Part shown: one piece after another, positions 7,700 through 15,512 of the stretch
How positions within the stretch are numbered: position 1 is the stretch's first letter
Layout: each line of letters begins with the position of its first letter
Assembly: GCA_002307245.1 (NCBI GenBank)
Contig: DBTW01000189.1
Coordinates: forward strand, 34,368-52,305
Length of the DNA stretch: 17,938 bases
From: Spirochaetaceae bacterium UBA1306
Lineage (GTDB): Bacteria > Spirochaetota > Spirochaetia > Treponematales > Rectinemataceae
Direction of reading: 5' to 3'
Notes under the pieces: model-generated
Told to the model about the DNA's origin: nothing
The model's database searches: none
Seen by the model: the letters and a program-made list of their open reading frames with translations, nothing else
Program-made: the position numbers and the translations under genes

Positions 7700-7702
7700 A
7701 TA
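7697..7702 (-). promoter_or_regulatory. Possible -10 element for the divergent PfkB-family gene
   Basis: Read on the - strand, these bases are TATAGT, five of six matches to the -10 consensus, overlapping the opposite-strand -10 in the string TATACTATA. The -35 position at 17-base spacing is poor (TTCGCC). A start near 7690 would leave a leader of about 28 bases before the ATG at 7662. Confidence 0.35.
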
Positions 7703-7733
7703 GCTAGGCCCGACGACGGGCGAAGGAGCCATG

Positions 7734-8903
7734 ATGGACGATTTCGTCTTCCAGAACACCACCAAGATCATCTTCGGCCGCGGGGCCGAGTCCAAGGTCG
7801 GCCTTGAGGCGAAGGCCTATTCGTCCAGGGCCCTCGTCGTCTACGGGGGCGGCAGCGTCAAGCGCACGGGCCTCTTCGACCGCGTCGCCGCCTCGCTCAA
7901 GTCCGCCGGCCTATCCTTCGTCGAGCTCGGAGGCGTCGCCCCCAACCCGCGGCTCTCCCTGGTCCGCGAGGGGCTGGCCCTCTGCCGCAAGGAGAAGCTG
8001 GGCCTCGTCCTCGCCCTGGGCGGCGGCAGCGCGATCGACACGGCCAAGGCCATCGCGATGGGCGCGCCCTATGCCGGCGACGTTTGGGACTTCTTCGCCG
8101 GCAAGGCCGAGCCCCGGGAGGCTTTGCCCGTGGGGACCGTCCTCACCATACCCGCCGCGGGCAGCGAGGCCAGCACCGCCTCGGTCATCACCAACGAGGA
8201 CGGGATGCTCAAGCGGGGCTTCAACCACGAGCTCCTCTACCCGAAATTCTCCATCCTCAACCCCGAACTCGCCTTCAGCCTGCCCAGGGCCCAGGCCGCG
8301 AACGGCGTGGCCGACATCATGTCCCATCTCTTCGAGCGCTACTTCACGAACTCCCGCCCCGTCGAGCTCACCGACCGGCTCATCGAGGCCGTCCTGCGCA
8401 CGGTGATCTCCGCAGCTCCGCGCGTTATGCGAAAGAACGACGACTACGACGCCTGGGCCGAGATCATGTGGTCGGGCACCGTTGCCCACAACAACCTGCT
8501 CAATACCGGGCGCGTCGGCGACTGGGGCACCCACGACCTCGAGCACGAGCTCTCGGCCGCTTACGACATAGCCCATGGCGCGGGCCTCGCCGCCATGTTC
8601 CCCGCCTGGATGAAGTACGCCTACAGGCACGACCCGGCGCGCTTCGCCCAGGTCGCCAACCGCGTCTGGGGCGTGGACGACGCCTTCATGGACCTCGAGC
8701 GGGCGGCGCTGGCCGGCATCGAGCGCCTCGAGGCTTTCTGGCAGTCCCTCGGCCTCGCGACCAGGCTATCCGGCCTAGGCATCGGGAGCGATCGCATCGC
8801 CGAAATGGCCGATAAGTGCAGCTCCAATGGCACGCGGCAGGTGGGCAACTTCATCAAGGTAGGCAAGCGCGAAGCCGCGGAGATATACGCTCTCGCGCTC
8901 TAG
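7734..8903 (+). CDS. Iron/zinc-dependent alcohol dehydrogenase (group III), YqhD/BdhA-like aldehyde reductase
   Basis: There are two adjacent ATG codons. I choose 7734 because GGAG (7725-7728) is 5 bases away, against 2 for 7731, and because the resulting numbering fits YqhD. From this start the metal ligands fall at D194, H198, H267 and H281 (VADIMSHLF, GTHDLEH, DIAHGAG), the same positions I recall for the zinc site of E. coli YqhD. The nucleotide-binding motif is GGGSAIDTAK (96-105). The 389-residue length matches YqhD (387). YqhD-type enzymes reduce a wide range of aldehydes with NADPH, while close relatives are NADH-dependent butanol dehydrogenases. The gene has its own promoter, so it is probably not part of the catabolic run. 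It may clear sugar-derived or lipid aldehydes or dispose of fermentation electrons; which of these is not shown by sequence. Confidence 0.93.
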   Translation: MDDFVFQNTTKIIFGRGAESKVGLEAKAYSSRALVVYGGGSVKRTGLFDRVAASLKSAGLSFVELGGVAPNPRLSLVREGLALCRKEKLGLVLALGGGSAIDTAKAIAMGAPYAGDVWDFFAGKAEPREALPVGTVLTIPAAGSEASTASVITNEDGMLKRGFNHELLYPKFSILNPELAFSLPRAQAANGVADIMSHLFERYFTNSRPVELTDRLIEAVLRTVISAAPRVMRKNDDYDAWAEIMWSGTVAHNNLLNTGRVGDWGTHDLEHELSAAYDIAHGAGLAAMFPAWMKYAYRHDPARFAQVANRVWGVDDAFMDLERAALAGIERLEAFWQSLGLATRLSGLGIGSDRIAEMADKCSSNGTRQVGNFIKVGKREAAEIYALAL

Positions 8904-9877
8904 TCCCCGTCCACGGGAAACAGTAGCTTCTGGTTCTCGGGCTCGAACATGTTGGCCCGGTCGATGTCGATCGAGCCCGTGTTCAGGTAGGGCTTCGGCT
9001 GCTTGCCGGAGAGGAGCTCTCGGGCGGTCTGCATGGCGAGGTAGCCCATGTTGAAGGGCTTCTGCACTATGGCGTCGCGAATGACCCCGCGCTCGATGTA
9101 CTTCATCACCTCGGCCGAACCGTCGACCCCGACGAGCACGACCGAGTCCTTGCGGCCGGACTCGGCCAGGGCCTGGGCCGCGCCGAGGAGGGTCGGGAGG
9201 TTGAGCGCCGCGATCCCGCGGACGCCGGGGGTCCTCGCGAGTATCTCCTTGGCCTGGCCATAGGCCCGCTCGGTCTCCGAGGAGCTGTAGCTCGTCCCGA
9301 TGATCGGCAGCTTGGACCCAAGGGTCATGCGCAGGCCGGACTCGCGGCCGATGGCCGTCGAGCTGCCCTGGACGTAACTCATGATCGCGACGCTCGAGCC
9401 TTGGGACAGGCGCCGTAGGAGGGCCGCGCCGCATTTCTGGCCGGCCTCGGCGTTATCGGTCCCGACCTTCGCGTCGGCGTCATCGGTCTCGATGAAGGAA
9501 TCGACGCAGACGACCTTGATCCCGAGGGCCTTGGCCTCGCGCACCGCGGCGACGAGACGGTGGTAGTCGCTGGCCGCGAGCACTATGGCGGCGGGGGCCT
9601 CGGCGATGGCGCCGCGCATGATCTCGATCTGCTCGTCGACGTAGATCTCGTCTCGGGGCGCGCGTATGGAGACATCGAAGCCGAAGTCCTCGGCGCCCGA
9701 GGCCACTCCGTCCCGGATCGAGGCCCAGAAGGCGTTGGCGGTGCCGGAAGTCTTGAAGATAGCCACGACCCGCTCCTTGCCGGTCTTGGGCGAGCCTTCC
9801 TCGCGGAAGGCCAGGCTGACGGCTATGGCCATCGCCAGGGCTAGGGCGATCATGGCGAGGATGCTGCGGTTCCTCAC
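8900..9877 (-). CDS. Membrane-anchored periplasmic sugar-binding protein (RbsB/XylF-type fold), probable sensor partner
   Basis: This 325-residue periplasmic-binding-protein-like 1 (Peripla_BP_4) protein has an N-terminal hydrophobic helix (about 5-23) with no lipobox Cys and no clear signal peptidase site, so it probably stays anchored by that helix. The fold shows an opening VVAIFKTSGTANAFWASIRDG, VLAASDYHRLVAAV, VVCVDSF, VGTDNAEAG, SYVQGSST, LVGVDGSAE and IRDAIVQKPFNMGYLA, as in ribose and xylose binding proteins. Its start overlaps the histidine kinase stop (9874-9877) and it is the last gene of the kinase/regulator unit, far from the transporter genes. That position suggests ligand presentation to the kinase, as for XylFII with LytS in clostridia, not delivery to the permease. 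It could still also serve transport. The ligand is unknown. Confidence 0.88.
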   Translation of the reverse strand: MRNRSILAMIALALAMAIAVSLAFREEGSPKTGKERVVAIFKTSGTANAFWASIRDGVASGAEDFGFDVSIRAPRDEIYVDEQIEIMRGAIAEAPAAIVLAASDYHRLVAAVREAKALGIKVVCVDSFIETDDADAKVGTDNAEAGQKCGAALLRRLSQGSSVAIMSYVQGSSTAIGRESGLRMTLGSKLPIIGTSYSSSETERAYGQAKEILARTPGVRGIAALNLPTLLGAAQALAESGRKDSVVLVGVDGSAEVMKYIERGVIRDAIVQKPFNMGYLAMQTARELLSGKQPKPYLNTGSIDIDRANMFEPENQKLLFPVDGD

Positions 9878-11679
9878 GGCTCGGCCTCCGAGACGCAGGG
9901 AATTCGGATGGTGGCGACCGTCCCCATGCCGGGAGCCGACTCGAAGGAAAGGCCGTACTGCGGGCCGAAGAACAGCGTTATGCGCTCTTGCACGTTCCTG
10001 ACGCCGACCCCGCCCGAGGAGGGCCCCGCGCCGCCTCCGTCCGCCGGGCTAAGGCCGGCCCCGTCGAGGGCGCCCGGGTCGGCCAGGGCGTCGCGAAGGG
10101 CGGCGAGCTTGCCGGGGGGCATGCCCACGCCGTCGTCGGCCACGCGGATGACGATGAGGCCTCCCTCGAGGGCGCCCGAGACCCTGAGCACGCCCGGGCT
10201 CTCCTTGTTCTTGATGCCGTGGTAGATCGCGTTCTCGACGATGGGCTGCACGAGCAGCTTGAGGATGCGGTAACCGTAGAGCTCGGGCTGGAAGGATATC
10301 TCGTAGTCGAGTTTGTCCTTGTACCGCGTCTTCTGGATCGTGAGGTAGGTCTCGATGTACTCGATCTCGGTGCGGATGGTGATGACCTCCGATCCCCGGT
10401 TGATGCCGAGGCGGAAAAAGCGCGCTAGGCTCGAGGTCACGTCGATCGCCTGCTCGTTCTCGCCGAGTTCGATCATCCAGATGATGGAATCGAGGGTGTT
10501 GTAGAGGAAGTGCGGGTTGATCTGGGCCTGCAGGGCGCGCAGCTCCAGCAGGCGCCGCTGCTCCGAGTCCTTGCGGTTCTGCTCGATCAGGTCGCGCACC
10601 TTCTTGACCGCGATGTCGCAGTCGACCGCGAGCTGGTAGACCTCGTTGGAGCACTCGACGGTGATGTCCATGTCGAATTTGCCCTTTTCCACCTCCTGCA
10701 TCGAGCGGCGCAGGGCCTCGATCGGGCGCGAGATGCGCGCCGAGACGATGGAGGAGACTATGGCCGCGATGGCGAAGCAGAGGACGGCGAGGAGGCTGAA
10801 GGTGTAGAACGCGCGCCTGGAGCCCGCGAGGAGCTCCGAGATGTAGGAGACCGCGACGACGATCCAGCCGGTCCGGGCCGAGGTGGTGGCGGTATAGAGG
10901 ACGTCGCGCCCGTCGACCGAGGAGGTGAGGAATCCCGAGCGCAGGGCGAGGAGTTCCGGTATCCGCTCCGTCTTGAGGCCGCCGTAGACCAGCTGCTGCC
11001 GCGGGTGGTAGACGATGTCGCCGGAGGGGCCGAGGATGAAGACGTAGCCGGAGGCGCCCGGCCTCGCGTTGCGGCAGAGGTCGTCGATGATGGCGTAGTT
11101 GAGATCCACCTGGATGTACCCGATGATGGAGCCGTCCTTCCCGCTCGCCTCCCGGACGAGGGAGATGACCCAGGGATAGCGGCCGTCGATCATGTTCTCC
11201 ACGTGGGCCGAGGACAGGGCGAGCGGGCCCTGCGGCCGCGCCATGCCGGCGAAGTCGAAGTCGGGGTTCACCCTCGAGCCCGGGGCCGAGGCGATCACCG
11301 AGGCCGCGTCGATCGGCCCCTGGCGGCCGCGCGCGGGCAGCAGGAACACTCCGTCTATATCCTTGCGGACGTTGCGGATCGACCCGAGGAAGCGCTCGAC
11401 GCGGGCGCGGTCCCCGGTCCTGGCCCTCTCGGGCGCCTCCATGTAGGAGCGCACGTCGGCGTCGCCCGCCACGACGAGGGCTAGGTCGTCCATGTAGGTG
11501 ATGTAATTGTCGACGATCCGCGAGAGCTGCGAGGCGAACTGCCTCGTGCTCTGCTCGGCGGCGTCGACCAGGGTGCGCTTGAAGAAGCTCAAGGACACGC
11601 TGCCCAGGATGGCGATGGTCAGCACGACGATAAGGGCAAAGGCGCGTATTAGGGTGGACTGGATCCGCCGGATCTTCAT
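9874..11679 (-). CDS. YesM/LytS-type sensor histidine kinase
   Basis: This 601-residue protein has transmembrane helices at about 11-32 and 291-313 flanking an extracytoplasmic dCache-like sensor domain of about 260 residues. A HAMP segment follows (ISRPIEALRRSMQEVEKGKF, 316-335). The His_kinase domain has AQINPHFLYNTLDSI with phospho-acceptor H390. The ATPase domain has the N box QPIVENAIYHGIK (N483), the G1 box ADDGVGM (514-520) and the G2-like GVGVRN (557-562). Between the two G boxes lies a low-complexity Gly/Ala/Asp/Pro stretch (about 531-556), longer than is usual in this family. The gene overlaps the response regulator by 4 bases upstream and the sugar-binding protein by 4 bases downstream. 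It should autophosphorylate and pass phosphate to D55 of the regulator. The signal is probably a sugar relayed by the binding protein. Confidence 0.94.
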   Translation of the reverse strand: MKIRRIQSTLIRAFALIVVLTIAILGSVSLSFFKRTLVDAAEQSTRQFASQLSRIVDNYITYMDDLALVVAGDADVRSYMEAPERARTGDRARVERFLGSIRNVRKDIDGVFLLPARGRQGPIDAASVIASAPGSRVNPDFDFAGMARPQGPLALSSAHVENMIDGRYPWVISLVREASGKDGSIIGYIQVDLNYAIIDDLCRNARPGASGYVFILGPSGDIVYHPRQQLVYGGLKTERIPELLALRSGFLTSSVDGRDVLYTATTSARTGWIVVAVSYISELLAGSRRAFYTFSLLAVLCFAIAAIVSSIVSARISRPIEALRRSMQEVEKGKFDMDITVECSNEVYQLAVDCDIAVKKVRDLIEQNRKDSEQRRLLELRALQAQINPHFLYNTLDSIIWMIELGENEQAIDVTSSLARFFRLGINRGSEVITIRTEIEYIETYLTIQKTRYKDKLDYEISFQPELYGYRILKLLVQPIVENAIYHGIKNKESPGVLRVSGALEGGLIVIRVADDGVGMPPGKLAALRDALADPGALDGAGLSPADGGGAGPSSGGVGVRNVQERITLFFGPQYGLSFESAPGMGTVATIRIPCVSEAEP

Positions 11680-13262
11680 CTAGGGCCGCTTCGACCCGGG
11701 TCCTGCCCGAGGGCCTTGCGGTACTCGGAGGGGGTCGAGCCCGTCCGTTTCTTGAAAAGCGAGGCGAAATAGCGGGCGTCCGGGTAACCCACGGCCTCCG
11801 CGATCTCGTACGCGAGCATGTCGCTCGTGGCGAGGAGCTCCTTCGCCCGGCCGATCCGGTAGTCGGACAGGTACTCGACGAAGGACGCGCCCAGCCTCCG
11901 CCTGAGGAGCTTCGAGAGGTAGCTCTCGCTGATGGAGAGCTTGTCCGCCGCCTTGCCCAGCGACAGTCCCTTGTCGGCGTAGTGCCGAGCGATGAATTCC
12001 TTGAAGTCAAGGACCTTCCACTCGGGCTCGTGGAGGCTGCTCTCCTCGAGGGTCGCGGCGGCCAGCTCGGCGAGGCGGGCGAGGGCGGCCGCGATCTCCT
12101 CGCGCGTGCCGAGGCCCTCGGCGTACTTGTAGTAGTCGCAGGCGAGCTTCGCCGAAAGGGCGGCTGAGGACACGCCGATGCCGGCGAGCTCGTCGTGGGC
12201 GCGGGAGAAGAGGGCGAGGGCCTCGTGGCGCATGCGCTGCGGCGAGAGGTCGGCCGCGCCGAGGGCGTCGAGGAAGGCGGAGGCCAGCGGGGCCACGCGG
12301 GATGAGGCGCCGGTGCGGAGGGCGAGGCAGAGGCGCTCCTCCCTTTCCTTGAGCTCCGCGATGCCCTCCCGGCCCTCGCCCGCCTGCTCGTAGGCGAAGG
12401 GCCGCGAGTTGCCTCGCGCGAGGCGGTAGGAGAGGGCGGCTACGGCCTCGGAATAGGTCCGGGGAGCGTCTATCCAATGGCCGTAGGCCCGCCCGATCCC
12501 GACGCGCAGGGCGGGCGCGAGGCCCTCGAGGACGGTCTCGGCTATGGCCAGGGCGGATTGGGCGCAGCGCTCCGGCCCGGGCTCGAGGACGAGGGCTCCT
12601 ATGCGGCCGTCCGGCGCGACGAAGGAGACGGAGCGGCGGGCTTGCTTGAGGGCGAGCTCAAGTCGTGGCCGCGCGTCGGCGGGGACGGCGTTTCCGTCGG
12701 GCTCCGCCACGATCGCCGCGCAGGCCAGGCTGCCCGGGTCGAAGCCCAGGAGCTCCTCCGTAAGCTCGGCCGAGGGGTTTGTCGCCGAGCCGCTTACGAA
12801 GTCGGCGAGGCGCCGCTCGCGCAGCGCGTCGCCCGAGAGGTCGGCCCTCGCCCTCCGGGCGCTCTCGTCGGCGCGGCTGCGGCGGTCGGCGTCGAGCTTG
12901 CCCTTGATCTTGGCGAGGAGGGCGGTGAGGTCCCGGGAGGAGACGGGCTTCAGCACGTAGTCGAACACGTTGTTGCGGATGGCGGCCTGCGCGTAGCCGA
13001 ACTCGTCGTAGCCGGATAGCACCACGACGAGGATCCCCGGGTGGCGCTCCATGACGTGGGCCGCCACGGTTAGGCCGTCCGCGTGGGGCATGTGGATGTC
13101 CGTCATCACGACGTCGGGCAGGAGTTCGTCTATCGCGGCGATGGCGTCACGGCCGTTCTCGCAGGGAGGCAGGAACTCGAAGCCCGCGCCGGCCCAGTCG
13201 ATCTTGGACTCGAATCCGCGGCGGACTATCTCTTCGTCGTCCACCATCAAGAACTTATACAT
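11676..13262 (-). CDS. YesN-type response regulator with AraC-family DNA-binding domain
   Basis: This 528-residue protein opens with a receiver domain: VDDEE (7-11), phospho-acceptor D55 in MTDIHMPHADG, S83 in LSGYDEF and K106 in VLKPVS. A poorly conserved middle region of about 280 residues follows, as in other long YesN proteins. A C-terminal AraC/XylS DNA-binding domain (about 415-515) has both helix-turn-helix motifs: LSLGKAADKLSISESYLSKL and the second around AYEIAEAVGYPDARYFASLFKK, ending TGSTPSEYRKAL. In this family, phosphorylation controls transcription of sugar uptake and degradation genes. The cognate kinase overlaps by 4 bases downstream. The start MYKFLMVDDEE is the standard opening of the family. 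GAGGGG (13268-13263, - strand) lies just upstream within an inverted repeat. Confidence 0.94.
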   Translation of the reverse strand: MYKFLMVDDEEIVRRGFESKIDWAGAGFEFLPPCENGRDAIAAIDELLPDVVMTDIHMPHADGLTVAAHVMERHPGILVVVLSGYDEFGYAQAAIRNNVFDYVLKPVSSRDLTALLAKIKGKLDADRRSRADESARRARADLSGDALRERRLADFVSGSATNPSAELTEELLGFDPGSLACAAIVAEPDGNAVPADARPRLELALKQARRSVSFVAPDGRIGALVLEPGPERCAQSALAIAETVLEGLAPALRVGIGRAYGHWIDAPRTYSEAVAALSYRLARGNSRPFAYEQAGEGREGIAELKEREERLCLALRTGASSRVAPLASAFLDALGAADLSPQRMRHEALALFSRAHDELAGIGVSSAALSAKLACDYYKYAEGLGTREEIAAALARLAELAAATLEESSLHEPEWKVLDFKEFIARHYADKGLSLGKAADKLSISESYLSKLLRRRLGASFVEYLSDYRIGRAKELLATSDMLAYEIAEAVGYPDARYFASLFKKRTGSTPSEYRKALGQDPGRSGPR

Positions 13263-13264
13263 AG

Positions 13265-13298
13265 CCCCTCATTATAAGACGGAATTCCGATTGAGGGG
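13265..13298 (-). promoter_or_regulatory. Nested inverted repeats over the start region of the response regulator gene
   Basis: A perfect 7-base inverted repeat, CCCCTCA (13265-13271) and TGAGGGG (13292-13298), encloses a perfect 10-base palindrome, CGGAATTCCG (13280-13289). On the - strand a consensus TATAAT lies at 13276-13271 inside the repeat. It is only 8 bases before the ATG and has no good -35, so as a promoter it would give an almost leaderless mRNA. As RNA, the outer repeat would pair the GAGGGG ribosome-binding site with CCCCUC. The element could be a protein operator or a translation-controlling hairpin; the sequence does not decide. Confidence 0.45.
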
Positions 13299-13334
13299 TA
13301 GGCCGCGACCGGGGCGTCCCGGGCCGCCTAACCT

Positions 13335-15458
13335 TCAGGTCTTGAACTGAGCGGTCCCCTCGGCGAGGGCACGGACGGACTCCACGGCCCGGGAGGAGAG
13401 CTCGCTCGTCGCGGAAGCCGAGGCCCGGATTTGCGCCGCCCCCGCCGCCATCTCGACCATTCCGCTGTCCAGCTCCGCGGTCAGCCGTTTCAGGCGGCGC
13501 ATCTCCTCGAGCACCGAGCTCCCGCCCTCGCTCATGGCCTTCGCCTCGTCCCGGACCTCGGCGGTGGCGGACCTCATCTCCGATAGCGCCTCGAGGATGC
13601 TCGACGAGCCCGAGCTCTGCTCGCGCATGGCCTCCTTCACCTCGCCCTCCAGGCCGGAGAGGACCGTTATCTGCTTCACGATGCCCTCGAAGGACATTTC
13701 CGCCCCGGTCGATGATGCGACCACCTCGGATATGGCCGACCGTATCGAGCCCAGGCTGTCGGCCACCGCCTTGGACTGCCCGGCGGCGCTCTCGGCCAGT
13801 TTGCGGATCTCGTCCGCGACCACCGCGAAGCCCTTGCCCGCGTCGCCGGCGTGGGCCGCCTCGATCTCCGCGTTCATCGCGAGGAGGTTGGTCTGCGAGG
13901 CTATGCCGTTGATGATCTCATTCGCCTCTTGGAGTATCTCGGACTTCTGGACGATGTCCCTGGCCTGCGAGGCCAGGAGCTGGATCTTCTCCAGGCCCTC
14001 GTCGGAATGCGACTGGAGCCTCTGGTAATAGGCCCCCATGCTCTCGACGTTCGCCGTAACCGACTGGATGGTGGCGACCATCTGCTCGATGGAGGAGCTC
14101 GAGAGGGAGATGTTCTCCGCCTGGCGGTCGATCGCCGCCGATAGGACCCCGAGGCGCCTCGCGATCTCCTCGACCGTCGCGGCCGATCCCGCGACGGAGG
14201 CGGCCTGGTTGGACCCCTGCTGCTTGATCGAGTCGATGGTGGCGGCGATTTCCTGCACGGCGCCGGCTGTCTCAGCCATGTTCGAGGCCAGCTCGTCCAT
14301 GTTCCCGGTGAGGCTGGAGGCTTCCTCCTTGACCCGCACGACCAGGCCGCGTATCACGCTCGAAAAATCGTTGAAATCCTCGGCGAGCTCGCCCAACTCG
14401 TCTCCCCCGGAGGCGGCGATCTCCTTCGTGAGATCGCCCTCGCCGGCGGCCACCTCGTGGAATGCCTCGGCGATCGCGGCGAGGCGCCTCGTGACGGAGC
14501 TCAAGACCATCAGGTCGGCCGCGGCCAGCGCGATGAAGGCGAGGGCCACCGCGGCGAGCGTTGCCGCCAGCGACTTCTTCAGCGCCGCCAGCTTGGCGAG
14601 CACGGCGGCGCGTAGGTCGCCTTCCTCGCGCTCGATAATCGAGGCGATCTTCCCGATGACGGCGCCCATGTCGTCCGAGAAGGCGGCGTCGCCGCGGGCG
14701 TAATTCCCCGAGTCGGATTCCCTCGCAATGTCGAGAATCGCCGCCGAGGCCTCCCGGTACTCCGATCCCTTGAGCGCGATATTGCGGTCGGCTTGGCTCT
14801 CTTCCGAAAGCTCGAGGGCGCGGGAATCCATGAGTGAGCGCATCGAGGCGAAGCCGAGCACGAGCTCCAGGGCCCTGGAGTCGCCGATCGGCTTGCCCCG
14901 GGCGACGGCGGCCGAGGCCGCGACCTTCGCGCGGCCGGCCCACTCCTTGGACTCCTCGAGCATGGTCAGGCCGAGGAATCGCGAGGCCGTCTCGGGGGAG
15001 GCCCGGCCGGCGGCCAGGCGCGAGCCGTCGAGGAGGGCGTCGACCGCCGCGGAATAGGCCGCTGATGCCGCGTTCAGGTCGGCCGAGCCCTTCCGGGCGT
15101 CGTCGCGGATCGCGGCTACCGTGACGAAGGCCTTTCCCTCGTCCCGCTCGATCCTCGATGGCAGCTTGACCGCCCCGAAGGCGCCCGCCCAGAGCCTGCG
15201 TTCCTGGTCGGTCGCCTTCGCCGCTTCGTCGAGCGTGGAGCCCGCGGCCCCGCCCGCCACGGCGATCCCCATGGCCTCCCGCTCGCCCTGCAGGGCCCTC
15301 ATGTACGCGCTGGAACTGCGCATGTAGTCGAGGTTGAGCGCGGCGACGCGGGACTCGGCATAGCTCCTGTACTGGCTCAGGATATTAAGGACGCCGAGGC
15401 CCAGGGCGAGGCAGAGGGGAGTCAATGTCAGCGCGACGAGCTTCGTCCTAAGCTTCAT
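13335..15458 (-). CDS. Methyl-accepting chemotaxis protein with NIT-like sensor domain
   Basis: This 707-residue inner-membrane chemoreceptor has TM1 at about 7-27, a helical periplasmic domain of about 265 residues, TM2 at about 296-318 and a HAMP domain to about 372 (with GEGDLTKEI and GDELGELAEDFN). A long coiled-coil signalling domain follows. The kinase-contacting tip is NEIINGIASQTNLLAMNAEIEAA continuing to GKGFAVVADEIRKLAE (513-556). The periplasmic segment around YMRALQGEREAMGIAVAGG resembles the start of NIT (nitrate/nitrite-sensing) domains with their LQRERG motif; this is a family resemblance, not proof of ligand. There is no C-terminal NWETF-type CheR tether; the protein ends AQFKT. 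AAAGGGAT lies 6 bases before the start. The gene sits between the Mgl-like transporter and the two-component genes, so taxis towards the transported sugar is possible. Confidence 0.93.
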   Translation of the reverse strand: MKLRTKLVALTLTPLCLALGLGVLNILSQYRSYAESRVAALNLDYMRSSSAYMRALQGEREAMGIAVAGGAAGSTLDEAAKATDQERRLWAGAFGAVKLPSRIERDEGKAFVTVAAIRDDARKGSADLNAASAAYSAAVDALLDGSRLAAGRASPETASRFLGLTMLEESKEWAGRAKVAASAAVARGKPIGDSRALELVLGFASMRSLMDSRALELSEESQADRNIALKGSEYREASAAILDIARESDSGNYARGDAAFSDDMGAVIGKIASIIEREEGDLRAAVLAKLAALKKSLAATLAAVALAFIALAAADLMVLSSVTRRLAAIAEAFHEVAAGEGDLTKEIAASGGDELGELAEDFNDFSSVIRGLVVRVKEEASSLTGNMDELASNMAETAGAVQEIAATIDSIKQQGSNQAASVAGSAATVEEIARRLGVLSAAIDRQAENISLSSSSIEQMVATIQSVTANVESMGAYYQRLQSHSDEGLEKIQLLASQARDIVQKSEILQEANEIINGIASQTNLLAMNAEIEAAHAGDAGKGFAVVADEIRKLAESAAGQSKAVADSLGSIRSAISEVVASSTGAEMSFEGIVKQITVLSGLEGEVKEAMREQSSGSSSILEALSEMRSATAEVRDEAKAMSEGGSSVLEEMRRLKRLTAELDSGMVEMAAGAAQIRASASATSELSSRAVESVRALAEGTAQFKT

Positions 15459-15472
15459 CGACTATCCCTTTC

Positions 15473-15499
15473 GCCGGCTCCCGAGGATCGGGAGCCGGC
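15473..15499. terminator. Perfect 12-bp hairpin between the permease and chemoreceptor genes
   Basis: GCCGGCTCCCGA (15473-15484) and TCGGGAGCCGGC (15488-15499) form a perfect 12-base-pair stem with a 3-base loop (GGA), the strongest hairpin I see in the window. It lies 13 bases past the permease stop and 14 bases before the chemoreceptor start. No T-run follows on either strand, so it is not a textbook intrinsic terminator. It could be a GC-type terminator, or a stem that protects the 3' end of the transporter mRNA and sets different expression levels within the operon. Confidence 0.55.
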
Positions 15500-15512
15500 A
15501 ACATGGAAGAAA

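Noticed and set aside
10049..12010. 653-codon open frame on the same strand as the histidine kinase, in another frame
   Set aside because: It is dominated by Arg, Pro, His and Gly and overlaps the whole kinase gene, whose frame carries all expected motifs.
13271..13276. TATAAT on the - strand as the main promoter of the response regulator
   Set aside because: It is 8 bases from the ATG with no acceptable -35 at 16-18 bases, so it would need a nearly leaderless mRNA although a ribosome-binding site is present.
13309..13322. CCGGG-GCGT-CCCGG stem after the chemoreceptor gene as an intrinsic terminator
   Set aside because: The stem is only 5 bp, with mismatches beyond and no T-run; such stems arise by chance in GC-rich DNA.
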